From the NCBI GenBank assembly GCA_030737835.1, contig JAUJYN010000032.1, positions 123,803-187,802 of the forward strand: a stretch of 64,000 nucleotides of DNA, written 5' to 3'. Of the stretch, positions 29,879 to 41,009 are shown in pieces. This DNA is from Acorus gramineus. Lineage: Eukaryota; Streptophyta; Magnoliopsida; Acorales; Acoraceae. The notes under the pieces are model-generated. The model was not told where the DNA came from and did not search any database. It saw only the letters and a program-made list of their open reading frames with translations. Position numbers and translations under genes: made by a program. How positions within the stretch are numbered: position 1 is the first letter of the stretch; each line of letters begins with the position of its first letter.

Positions 29879-31304
29879 TTAACACTCACTCATCCAGATA
29901 CCCCACACACTTGCATAATAACCACCAACTACACACACAACTATCCTTATACTAGAGAGCTGGGAACACAAGATGATACCTCGAACCATGATACCCGAAA
30001 GCTGCGCCTCCTCGGCCGTAAGCGCTGCAACTCTGCCCTGGACCAACCGCGGCTGAGGAGCAGGAGCACGCCTCGCCGGCTGCACTGGCTGCTGCTGACG
30101 CTGAGGCTGCTGCTGCTGCTGGCGCGGAAGCTGCTGCTGCAAGAACTGCGGCTGCTGAGGTGGCACTCGGGGTCGGCCAGCATCAGGGCAATGGTATCTG
30201 ATATGCCCGATGCGCTGACAATGGAAACAGCGCCGCTTCTCCGGCTGCCTGGACTGGATGGGCACTGCTGCAATGGGTGCTGGATCCCACACTGGCACCG
30301 CATCAGCAGGAGGAGAGGCAGCCGCTGACTGATCGAAGCGGGGCCTCTTCCTCTTGCGCTGCCCCTGGTCCCGACTCCCGGAAGGACCCTGATCTGAAGA
30401 AGGGGTCGGAGCCCGCACCTGGATCCCGAGGTCTCTCTCGACGGTCTTCGCCCGAGACACTAAGTCGGAGTACCTCGTGAAAGCGTGGGCGGTGACGTGC
30501 ACCCGGATAGCGCTGCTGAGACCGAGCTCGAATCAACGGCACCTCGACTCCTCGTCCATCACCAACACTGGAGCGAAATCTGGACAGCCTCGTAAAGCGC
30601 GTAGAGTAGTCAGCAACCGACATGGAGCCCTACGTCAATTGCTTGAACTCCCGCATCACGATCTGAAGCGTCGAGAACGGGAAATACTCGTCCAGAAAAT
30701 GCCTCTGGAAACCCGCCCAAGAAAGCTGCTCCACTCCCTCTGGGATGTCCACCACTCGGGTAGCCCACCAGTCGGCGGCGTCACCCTTCAGCATAAAGGT
30801 GGCGAGGGGGACTCGCTGGCGATCAGTGCAAAGCATGGCCGCGAAGATCGTATCCACCTCCCTCAACCAACGCTCTGGCGCAAGAGGATCTGCCGTCTGC
30901 CCATGGAACTCGAGAGGGTGGAGATTCAGAAAGGCGTTGAGGCCGCTCTGCTGCACTCGCGCTGCCGCCTCTAGCTCCTCCTCCCTCTGCAGGGGACCCT
31001 GAACTCCTACCGCCGGAATCGCCACTGGAACTGGGGGTACATCGGGTACCACAGGCGGATCTGCCACCAAGGGGACCTGCGGAACTGCCTCGCGAGTCGC
31101 CCTCAGCTCCTGAATCTCTCTAGCCTGCTCTGCCAGCATCCTCGTCTGTGTCTCCACCAAATCAGCCAACCGAGCGAAAGCACGCTCCCAAGCAGGAGGC
31201 TCCTGCGTCAAGGGCTCTCCGGTAGCATCCTCGTCTCTGGTAGGTCCGGAAACCTCCAAAGACCGAGAGGGACCTCGTCCGCGCCGTCCTCTGCGAGGAG
31301 GCAT
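29879..31304 (-). pseudogene. gag remnant (Tekay-like copy 2)
   Basis: It starts MPPRRGRRGRGPSRSLEV at 31304, 103 bases from the primer site. A Q/E-rich helix follows (ETQTRMLAEQAREIQELRA), then a P/V linker, and capsid-type sequence (FLNLHPLEFHGQ, LKGDAADWW, HFLDEYFPFS). Further on are TRYSDLVSRAKTVERDLG, a CCHC motif (CFHCQRIGHIRYHCPDAG) and a Q-rich tract. This is the best preserved Tekay gag in the window. Protease is not clearly present. It is broken, with a few breaks. Confidence 0.83.
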
Positions 31305-31406
31305 ATCAGCACCCTAAGAAAACCAGACACTAGGATCAGAATACTCATATAGAAATCCTAGGACTCATCTCTACGAAAAGAGGACCATTGGCTCTGACAG
31401 GACCAG

Positions 31407-31418
31407 GCTCTGATACCA
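31407..31418 (-). other. Primer binding site, Tekay-like copy 2
   Basis: Minus-strand TGGTATCAGAGC, 6 bases from the 5' LTR end, complementary to initiator methionine tRNA. Confidence 0.9.
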
Positions 31419-31424
31419 ACTTTT

Positions 31425-34400
31425 TGTCACGCCCCAGGGCGGCCGTCCCCGGGACGCGGCAAGTGTATATAAAATATCAGAATCTACACAGGAGGTCAAT
31501 AATATATCATACACAAACAACCAGAATGACACAGACAACAAAGAGGCTGACATGATATATACACCAAATGCGGAAGCAAAAGACTGAATCTGTAAATAAA
31601 CATACTACAGACTCGATACTCAATCATCTGTCCTGTGAGAGCCAATATACACCAATACAACTGAATATATACAACGCGTGCCAAGCACGGAAATAAAATA
31701 CATACAGTCAAGAAGGGATGCTGATAACCTCTGGTACTCGCGGAACGTGGCGCTGCTCCGCTACTGAAGGAATCCCTCGGAAAGCTCCAACTGCTGCTCC
31801 GGCTCCAGCTCAGGCTCAGTGACCACTGGGGAAAAACATATGCGAGGGGTGAGCCACACGCTCAGTGAACAGCACAACCCATGCATCACAGACAATATTT
31901 ACCACAATTCCATTATTTATCCAGCCTCTAAGTGACATAACAACATAATCCAGTGGTTCGTACCTCGCCGAACCACCACACCCTCACCCTCACCCATCAA
32001 TGGGTGACATAGGCTATTGGGACTGATAATCATCCAATCACAAATCCAGGTCGCTCATCGCCAACCCACTACACCCTCACCCTCACCCTACCACGGGTGA
32101 CATAGGATTTGGGACTGACTAGGCTGTTGGTCACCCTTGGTCCACCGATAGTCTCTCCTCCACTCCGTAGGCCGCTGGCCTTCACCCATAACTTCAGCGC
32201 AGTCCGTCACAAATATCGGGAGGCGCCTACTGATGGGAGCCCTCGAAAGGGACGACCTTATCACGCTGGGGCAGTCTCTACACGGATCCAACGAAGGGAA
32301 ACAGAACAGCCTATCCATACGCATATGATCCACTCGGATCCGCCGACAACACATCTCTACAACTCTAATGTCATGAACTCTTCAGAGTTCCTCCAGGGCG
32401 CATAACCAAGATGCGGGGAACACGTACAATAAAAGCAAGGTTGTAATATCATTGGGGGAAAGAACTCGGGAGGGCGGCGTGAGTTCCCGATATAGGATAC
32501 CCCGACAACCAAACAAGGAACACGGAGTACCCTAACCCGGGTCTCACCGCTGTCCTCGCAAGGCCCCTCCCCTATAATATTCACTAAATATGCTAATAAT
32601 CATACCAGTTATATAACATTACTTATAATATTAATGGGACTAGAAACCTTGGGAGGGCAGCATGAGGTCCCGATACAGGACATCCCGACAACCAAACAAG
32701 GAACACGGAGTACCCTAACACGGGTCTCAATGTTGACCTCGCAAGGCTCCTCCCTATAATATTATCTAAGGCATGCGATTTAACATACACTAGCATTTAA
32801 TTTAATAAATAAACTAGTAGGACGCATGCATAGGCCGAGGCTTCCTAGCATGAAAACAGGGGCATGGTGCATGGCTCTTACACCTATCCTATGGGTGCAA
32901 GTCCCTAACATACAAAGACTAGGGTAGCATGCATTCTACATTTAAATCATGCAAGCATGGATTACATATTACTGCTGGTTAATATACATCCATGGTGCCC
33001 CAGGAGAGGTCGGTATACGCCCAAATGCGTATGACCCCTCTCTACTGGGTTGGATTGTCCCACTCACCGAAGTTCGGGTCGTCGCGCGACCGCCCGTCAG
33101 GATCTGCAAGACAGACATTTATATGGTGAGTTAAAATCCACAACTACTACCAAACAAACAACCAACACTAGGGCAAACGTGCATACGACCCGCACGCACG
33201 CTAGCCCGAGCACCCCGGCAACCACCCGCACGGCCGGCAACCACCCGCACGGTCACCCGACCGCCCGGGTGCACCGCCGCGCCTCAGCCAACGCACCCCG
33301 CGCACCGCCGGGCCCCCGCCCGCCGCCTGGACGCGCCGCCGAACCTCCCGGGTGCACCGCGCGCCCCTGCGCCCCAGCGCAGCCCCGCGCACACCGCACG
33401 CCTCGCGCTGGCCCGCGAGCACCCCGCACGCCCCGCGCGCAGCGCTCGCCCGCCGCACCCGCGCGCACCTCCAGCCCCCTCATCCGCGCGCACCTACCAG
33501 CCTCTACCCGCGCGCACCACGCGCGCACGCCTGCGCCACAGCCCAGCGCCCGGTATCCGCGGCCCAGCACCCGACGCTCAGCGCCCAGCACCCGGGACCC
33601 TCACCCAGCGCCCACGCGCATGCCCGCGCAGCAGCGCCCAGCGCGCCTGCCAGCCTGCGCGCGCTGCTGCCGCGCTGTCTGCCTGCGCGCGTCACCGTGT
33701 GGCGAGCACCGTTCGCCTTGCACGCCCAGCCACTGCCCGCCTGATGCCCGAGCACCCCCTGCCAGCTGCCTGAGCATGGCCTGCCCTGCTCGCACAGCCC
33801 GCAGCCAGCCTACCCGCATGCCTCCCCCTGCACCCCCCGAGCGCACGACGCGCGCACGCGTTCGCGCGCCCGGCAAACTGGTGCGCCTGCTCCCAGCCTA
33901 CCTGCCTGCCCCGAGCGCACGCACGCGCACGCCCGCCTGCGGTGCCCAGCGCCCAGCGCTCAGCACCCCTGCTCGCCCAGCACGCCTGCAGCACCACCCG
34001 AGCGCACGCCGCGCGCACGCCTGCGCGCACGCACCCGCGCGCCCGGGCACCTGGTGCGCCCACCTGCTGCGCCTGCTGCTAACACACCCGGAACAGCCGC
34101 CCAGCCTACCCGGACAGCCCAACTCCTAGACCGAGCCATCCAACCTCCACCACCCGCCACCCCCGGCCTCCAACCACCTCCACAGCCTTCCGACGGCCTC
34201 CCACCGACGCCGACCGCCTCCCAAACCCTAATCACACCTCCTAACATACATCTAAGCATAAGAAAGAGAGAAAAGAGGCCTACCAAGGGGAAGAAGGGAA
34301 GTCCGGATGCTCTCCGCACACCGAAACCTTTCCGAAAAGGCTTCCACCGCCCGGATCTATCTTGGCCCTCGAAATGGTCCAAAACAGAGGAGAAGAGAGG

Positions 34401-34866
34401 GGGGACGGAGGGGCAAATCTCGCCGGAATTGGGATTTGAAACCACCGGGGTGTAGATCGGGACCCGATCTACACTTCCTATGCTTCAGGTTTTTGGGTTT
34501 GAGGGGTCTAGGGGCTCAAAAGTGAGAAAAAGAGAGAGGGGAGAGAGAAAAACTCATTTGGTAGGGATGATGAACAGTGATTTCGAAATTAGATCCCACA
34601 TATATATAGTGAGCGACTTAAAAACCCAGATACGCCCCGGAACTGTGAAATTTCAGAAACGTTACCGGAATTCGACGAAATTTTTGTGAGAGGCCTAAAA
34701 TGGCACCAGGACACCAAATATGCAGTTAGATTTCCAATCGGAGTCCTCTAACTCGGGACGATAGCTAACAGTCCAAAAATTAGCGGTTCCGATCGAAAAC
34801 CGAAAAAAATGAAAAACTGCCAGAACGCTCCAACGGTTACCAGCAGGTTAAAAGTGACACATAACA
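31425..34866 (-). repeat. Giant LTR copy L7 (5' LTR of copy 2)
   Basis: 3442 bp. Two boxes (first ending at 32563, second 32647-32746), 36-nt exon-like segment 33068-33103, GC-rich tract about 33180-34220, TATA box about 34599-34608, no W-box cluster. Subtype 2. It is very close to L6, its partner. Confidence 0.92.
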
Positions 34867-34871
34867 AAATA

Positions 34872-34961
34872 CCCCCAAACCTAGATTTTGCTAGTCCTCT
34901 AGCAACTAAAGTGATTAAAAACAAGGATAAGGCCACTTTCGCAGGCTCTCTCGGTTGCATT
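34872..34961 (-). other. Athila-2 polypurine tract and end of interior
   Basis: The minus-strand reading ends GGACTAGCAAAATCTAGGTT and then GGGGGTATT before the LTR start TGATAAG. This matches the layout just before the 3' LTR of Athila-1. It is cut off by the insertion of L8 at target GCATT (34957-34961). Confidence 0.75.
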
Positions 34962-35597
34962 TGTTATATATGTGTCACTTTTAGCCTTCTGGTAACCATT
35001 GGAGCATTCTGGCAGTTTTTCGATTTTTTCGTTTTTCGATCGGAACCGCTAAAATTTTGGACTGTTAGCTATCGTCCTGTGTTTGAGGACTCCGATTGAA
35101 AATATAACTGCATATTATGTGTCCTGGTGCCATTTTAAGCCACTCACGAAAATTTCATCGAATTCCGGTACGTTTCAGAATTTCGCAGTTCCGGGGCGTA
35201 TACGGGTTTTGACCGAGAGAGAAGTCATTGGGAGAGTTGACTCGGTCAAAGTGGGCCCATGACTTGGTCAACCTTTTTGTTTTTTTGTGTGGTTGAGTTG
35301 ACCTAAGTCAAAACTCACTTAAATCTAATTAATCAAGCCTTAATCCTAGTTAACCCTAATTTAAGTGGTGTTGACTTATTTAAGTGAATCTAAAAATTAG
35401 CCCCCCCACTATTCATCATCTTCCCCACTTGTTTTCTCTCTCTCCCTCTCTCAAAAACCTTCTTTTGACCTAGTTAGAGAGCTTGGAACTTAAAACCAAA
35501 AGAAGAGAAAGGTAAGGTGAGATCCCGATCTATCCACCAGTGGTCTTGGATTCGAGTTCCGAGGTGTTTAGCCCCTTCTCACACCCTCTTTTCTCCC
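34962..35597 (+). repeat. Giant LTR copy L8, first part
   Basis: It starts TGTTATATATGTGTCAC after target copy GCATT. It carries U3 with a W-box cluster (35209-35376), a TATTTAAG motif and part of the CT-rich leader. It stops near 35597, where minus-strand LTR L9 begins. The other parts are 50533-51610 and 54721-55559; the second target copy (55560-55564) shows that these belong to one LTR insertion. Confidence 0.83.
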
Positions 35598-38500
35598 ATC
35601 CAAATACAATACACAGACGCGTGCCCAAGCACGGAATAAATACATACAATCACAAGGGATGCTGATAGCCTCTGATACTCACAGGACGTTGCGCTACTCC
35701 GCTACTGATGAAGTCCCTCGGGGAGCTCCTCCTCCAGATCCGACTCAGATGACACTGGAGAATAATATTATGCGAGGGGTGAGCCACACGCTCAGTGAAC
35801 AGCACAACCCATGCATCACAGCTTATATTAACCACAACCAGATATTATTAATCCACAATCATTTTACAAGCCACAAAATGGCAGGAACTGCACAAATCCA
35901 GTGGGTCGCTACCGCCAACCCACTACACCCTCACCCTCAGCCCTCAATAGGTGACAAAGGATGTTGGGACTTCACAAACCAGTGGGTCGCTATCGCCAAC
36001 CCACTGCACCCTCATCCTCACTCTCACCCCTCAATAGGTGACATAGGATATTGGGACTTAGCAGGCTGATAATCATCCTTACACAAAACCCAGTGGGTCG
36101 CCACATCGCCAGCCCACCACACCCTCACCCTCACCCCTCAATATGGTGACATAGGATATTGGGACCGACTAGGCTGTTGGTCACCCTTGGTCCACCGATA
36201 GTCTCTCCTCCACTCCGTAGGCCGCTTGGCCTTCACCCACACTTCAGCACAGTCCGTCACAAATATCGGGAGGCGCCTACTGATGGGAGCCCTCGGAAGG
36301 GACGGCCTTTCTAACGCTGGGCAGTCTCTACATGGATCCAACGAAGGGAAACAGAACAGCCTAACCATACGCATATGATCCAGTCGGATCCGCCGACCAC
36401 ACATCTCTACAACTCTAATGCCTTGAATTCTTCAGAATTCAACAGGGCGCATAACCAGGATGCGGGGAAACATGCGTTATAATAATAAGAGATTGGAATA
36501 TTAACGGGGAAAGAGTCCTTCGGAGGGCAGCGTGACGTCCCGATATAGGACATCCCGACAACCAAACAAGGAACACGGAGTACCCTAGCCCGGGTCTCAC
36601 CGCTGTCCTCGCGAGGCCCCTCCCCTATAATATTCACTAAGACAGGCTAATAATCACATGCTCGCATTTTATTTAAATAAATTAAACTAAATGAGAACAT
36701 GCATCGGTCGGGGCTTTCCTAGCATGGAAACATGATAACAGGGTGCATGGTTCTTATACGGGTCCTAAGGGTATAAGTCCCTAGCATACAAATCTAGGGT
36801 GGCATGCATACTACAGATTATCATGCTTACATAGTTTTCATATTAAGCAGGTTAATATTTACTATGGTGCCCCAGGGGAGGACGGTACACACCCAAGTGC
36901 ATGTAACGCCTCCCTACTGGGTTGGATCGTCCCACTCACCGGAGATCGGGTCGTCGCGCGACTGTCCGTCAAGATCTGCAAGACAGGGTATCAACTTGGT
37001 GAGTAAAATCCATCAAAAATACACTAAAAATACCCAACACTCGGGCAAACGTACATACGGCCCGTACGCACGCTAGCCCGAGCACCCCGACTCACTCCCG
37101 CACCCCCGGCAACCACCCGCACGGCCACCCGCCCCCGGATGCACCGCCGCGCCCCACCCCGCGCACCCAGGCGCCCTGCCGAGCCCCTGCCCTCACGCCA
37201 GGACACGCAGCCGAGCTCCCCGGGTGCACCGCGCGCTCACTGCGCCCCAGCGCAGTAGCCCGTGCGCACACCGCACGCCCCGCGTCCAGCGCCTCGACCC
37301 GCGCGCACTCCGCGCGCACCATCGCTCGCCTCGCGCGCACCACCCGCTCGCATCACCCACTCGCACCATCCGCTCGACCAGCCCCGCACCGGTGCACCCG
37401 CGCGCACTGCGCCCCAGCGCAGCGCCCCGCACGCGCACCCGCCCGCTCGCACCCACTGCTCACCTCACCGCGCGCACGCCTGCGCCTCTGCCCAGTGCCT
37501 CGCGCGCATGCTCCTGCACGGTGCTCAGCGCCCAGCGCCCCAGTGCCCAGCGCCCAGCACACCCAGCGCCCAGCGCCCCAGCGCCCAGCACCCAGCACCC
37601 TCGCCCAGCACACCCAGCGCCCACGCGCACGCTCGGCAACGCATGCCCAGCGCACCTGGCAGCACGCGCCCAGCGCACTGCCAGCCTGCCCGCGCTGCTT
37701 GCCCGCGCTGCCTGCCTGCGCGCATCGTCGAGTGGCCCGAGTACTGCTCGCCTGCTGCCCGAGCACTGCCCGCCTGCCTGCCTCCTACATGCCAGTGCTG
37801 CCAGCCTACCCAGCGCGCCCAGCACGCCCCCTGCACCACCCGAGCGCACGCCCGCGCGCACGCGCTCGCGCGCCCGGCCACCTGATGCGCTGCCTGCTGC
37901 GCCCGTTGCCATCCTGCCCGGGACAGACCACCAACCTGTCCGAGCACCTCTACCACCGGCCACCAATGGCCTCCGACCGCCTCCCAACCACCACCAACAG
38001 CCACCCACAGCCGCCGACCACCCCAACCTGAAAACCACCCTCATAACAAGCATCTAAGCCAAAAAAAGAAGGAAAAAGAGCTTACCAAGGGAAGGAAGGG
38101 AAGTTCGGTTGCTCTCCGCGCACCGAAACGCCTCTCCAAGGGTCTCCACCACCAAGACCCCTTCCCACCTCCGAAAGGGCTCAGATCTGAGGAGAAGAGA
38201 GGGCGGGAGAAAGGGCAAAACTCGCCGGAATTCGAATCCGAAAACACCGGGGTGTAGATCGGGACCGGATCTAACCTTTCTATGTTTTGAGTTTTAAGCT
38301 TCAAGCACCCTAGGTGGCTCAAAACAAAGAAAAAGAGAGAGGGGGAGAGAGAAAATGTGTTGGAGAAGATGATGAATAGTGAAGGCAACTTTTCATCCCA
38401 CTTAAATAAGTCAAAACATCCTTAGATTAGGGTAAACAAGATTAATTAGGGCTTAAGGCATGATTAGATGAGTTAAGTGGGTTTTGACTTGGGTCAACCC

Positions 38501-38841
38501 AACCACAAATAAAAACAAAAAGGGTTGACCAAGTCATGGGCCCACTTTGACCAAGTCAACTCTCCCAATGACTTCTCGCTCGGTCAAAACCCAGATATGC
38601 CGCGGAACTGTGAAATTTCAGAAACGTTACCGGAATTCGATGAAATTTTTGTGAGAGGCCTTAAATGGCACCAGGACACATAATATGCAGTAGTCAAATT
38701 TTCAATCGGAGCCCTCAATCTCAGGGCGATAGCTAACAGCCTGAAATTTTAGCGGTTCCGATCGAAAAAAAAAAAAAAACCAAAAAACTGCCAGAATGTC
38801 CCAACGGTTACCAGAAGGTTAAAAGTGACACATATATAACA
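35598..38841 (-). repeat. Giant LTR copy L9 (3' LTR of copy 3, outer end missing)
   Basis: Three minisatellite units lie at about 35895-36150. One box (36517-36616), 36-nt exon-like segment 36941-36976, GC-rich tract 37040-38040, donor GTAAGC (minus) at 38080-38085, CT-rich open segment 38086-38388, W-box cluster 38409-38587. Subtype: one box with W-boxes. The left edge is joined abruptly to L8, sharing CATCC-like bases at the junction. Confidence 0.88.
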
Positions 38842-39414
38842 TTCTTCCCCCCTTAGGAAATTTTGTCCTCAAAATATGCAAAAACATATAGGAGGGGAAA
38901 AGATGCGGATACGCGTCACGCAAGGCGTCCTCGAGCTCTCAAGGGGCCTCGGCACCGGAACGGTGCTGCCATCGCACCTTGACCAATTGGACGGTCTTGG
39001 TGCGGAGCCCTTCCTCGCGGCGGTCCATGATCACAATCATCTGCTCCACGAGTGACAGTCCGGCTCGAAGACGAGCGGCTCGAACGGGATGACGTGAGCA
39101 GGATCGTGGACACACCCCTCTCCCACTGTGAACCCACCACTCCCAAACGGAGGGGTAAGAATTGGCGCTGAGGCGAGCCTTCGCTTAAACTCCAGGAAGC
39201 TCTCCTCGCAAGACGGGGACCACTCGAACCGGACATCCTTCCGAGTAAGGCGGTTAAGAGGAACAGCTATCTTCGAGAAACCCTCGTCAAACCTCCTGCA
39301 ATAACCCGCCAAACTCGGGAAGCTCCGAATCCCTGCGGGGTTCGACGGTCGACGCCAATTTGACGCGACGAGCGTCTTGCCCGGGTCCACAGATATGCCT
39401 TCACCAAAAATCAC
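38842..39414 (-). pseudogene. Reverse transcriptase/RNase H edge remnant (copy 3)
   Basis: The minus-strand reading GEGISVDPGK, then FSKIAVPLNRLTRKDVRFEW and CEESFLEFKRRLASAPILT. It includes the polypurine tract side next to L9. It matches the copy 2 remnant closely and is broken. Confidence 0.75.
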
Positions 39415-39489
39415 ACAGCCCAGAAGGCCTTAAACTCCAACCAAAACTCGCACCTGATCTTCCATCCATTTGATGCTTCCATGGTATTC

Positions 39490-40460
39490 CTTGCCTGGGA
39501 AAAGAAACCTCGGGAGGGCACCATGAAATCCCGATATAGGATACCCCGACAACCAAACAAGGAACACGAAGTACCCTAGCCCGGGTTTCAACGCTGACTT
39601 CACAAGGCCCCTTAATCCAGAAAGGAACACTAGAGGAAAACATCACCCTTAATGAGCAATACTCCACATCCTCAACACTTTACACTGGCACCGCACGCGA
39701 ACCCATGGTTACCAGCGATACCGATACACGGGGAAGAAGCTCCAACCAAAACTTGCACTTGTTCCACCATCCGTGTGATGCTTCTAAGGTATTCCTTGAC
39801 TGGGAAAAGAAACCCTGGGAGGGCACCATGAGATCCCGATATAGGATATCCTGACAACCAAACAAGGAACACGGAGTACCCTAGCCCGGGTCTCAACGCT
39901 GTCCTCGCAAAGCCCCTTAATCCAGAAGGAACACTAGAAGAAGACATCACCCTTAAAGAACACCACCAACCGCACTGGATCATCTACATCTAGATAATCA
40001 CCCACCGATAACCTTCAACCTCCATCACAAGACCGGACCCAACATCCGTGGGAACGGTCGAACAACAATTGGGTCACGAGGCGACGCGTCTTCGCCTCAT
40101 CCACACCCTCACTCCTAAAAGGAGACATTTTGGGACTTTGGGAGAGACTTAGACTGCTCTACACCCCTGGTCCACCGGTAGCCTCTCCTCCACACCGTAG
40201 GCCGCCTGGTCTACTCCCACATTCAGCACAGTCCGAGTCCAAGATCAGGAGGTGCCTACTGATGGGAGCCCTCTGTCAGGAAGGCCTCTCTAACGCTGAG
40301 GAGTCCCTACACGGATCCGACGAAAGGGAGAACGATTCCACGCTCGCGACATCATTCCTTAATCTTCTTCCGGGTAGCCTCTACCTGGTATACTCCCATG
40401 ATCAGTACCCCTCCGACTGCATCGGTGGTACCTACGGATGGGAGCCTTCTGCCAGGACGG
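39490..40460 (-). repeat. LTR-like blocks inside copy 3
   Basis: Two box repeats (39509-39607 and 39813-39912) are followed by a block about 40030-40460 resembling the LTR's second intron-like tract. Copy 2 has the same order with one box. The boxes here are flanked by GGGAAAAGAAA and CCCCTTAATCCAGAA, unlike the AT-rich flanks in LTRs. Confidence 0.7.
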
Positions 40461-40888
40461 CTACAACCCGGCCTCCTCAATTCGAACAACCACTCTCGAT
40501 GCTTGCGCTGCAACCTCCAGCTCCACCTCCATCTCCTGGGGATCTTGAACTCTCACCGCCGGAATCGCCACGGGAATTGGGGGTACTTCGGGTACCACAG
40601 GCGGATCTGCCACCAAGGGGACCTGTGGAACTGCATCACGGGTCGCCCTCAGCTCCTGGATCTCCCGTGCCTGCTCTACCAACACTCTGGTTTGGGCCTC
40701 CAGTGCCTTGGTCTGAGTCTCCACCAAATCCGCTATCGAGCGAACGCACGTTTCTATACGGGAGGCTCCTGCGCCGATCTTGGCCTCACAGCCGTGGACT
40801 CTCCAGTAGCATCCTCGCCTCTGATAGGTCCGGAAACCTCCAAAAGTCGAGAGGGACCTAGTCCGCGCCGTCCTCCACGAGGAGGCAT
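40461..40888 (-). pseudogene. gag N-terminal remnant (Tekay-like copy 3)
   Basis: It begins near 40888 with the same MPPR-type start as copies 1 and 2. It continues with ETQTKALEAQTRVLVEQARE, IQELRATRDAVPQVPLVADP and a P/V linker. Only the N-terminal part of gag is present. It is broken. Confidence 0.75.
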
Positions 40889-40992
40889 ATCAGCAATCCT
40901 AAGAAAACCAGACACTAGGATCACAATACTCAAATAGAAATCCTAGGACTCATCTCTACGAAAAAGAAGACCATTTACTCTGACAGGACCAG

Positions 40993-41004
40993 GCTCTGAT
41001 ACCA
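40993..41004 (-). other. Primer binding site, Tekay-like copy 3
   Basis: Minus-strand TGGTATCAGAGC next to the end of L10. It identifies L10 as a 5' LTR. Confidence 0.9.
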
Positions 41005-41009
41005 ACTTT

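Larger units (their letters stand above)
24911..34866 (-). mobile_element. Tekay/Del-like retrotransposon, copy 2, with both LTRs
   Basis: Target duplication AAATA at 24906-24910 and 34867-34871. Reading on the minus strand: 5' LTR L7 (31425-34866), primer site 31407-31418, gag from 31304, a short interior, a reverse transcriptase/RNase H edge remnant, polypurine tract, and 3' LTR L6 (24911-28368). The interior is only about 3 kb, far shorter than a full Tekay-type gag-pol, and includes LTR-like blocks. L6 and L7 show roughly ten differences in their first 400 bases by eye, so the insertion looks young. It is broken and non-autonomous. Confidence 0.9.

Noticed and set aside
24911-34866. L6 and L7 as two unrelated solo LTRs
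   Set aside because: The shared AAATA target duplication, primer site at 31407, gag and polypurine tract at 28369 show one element.
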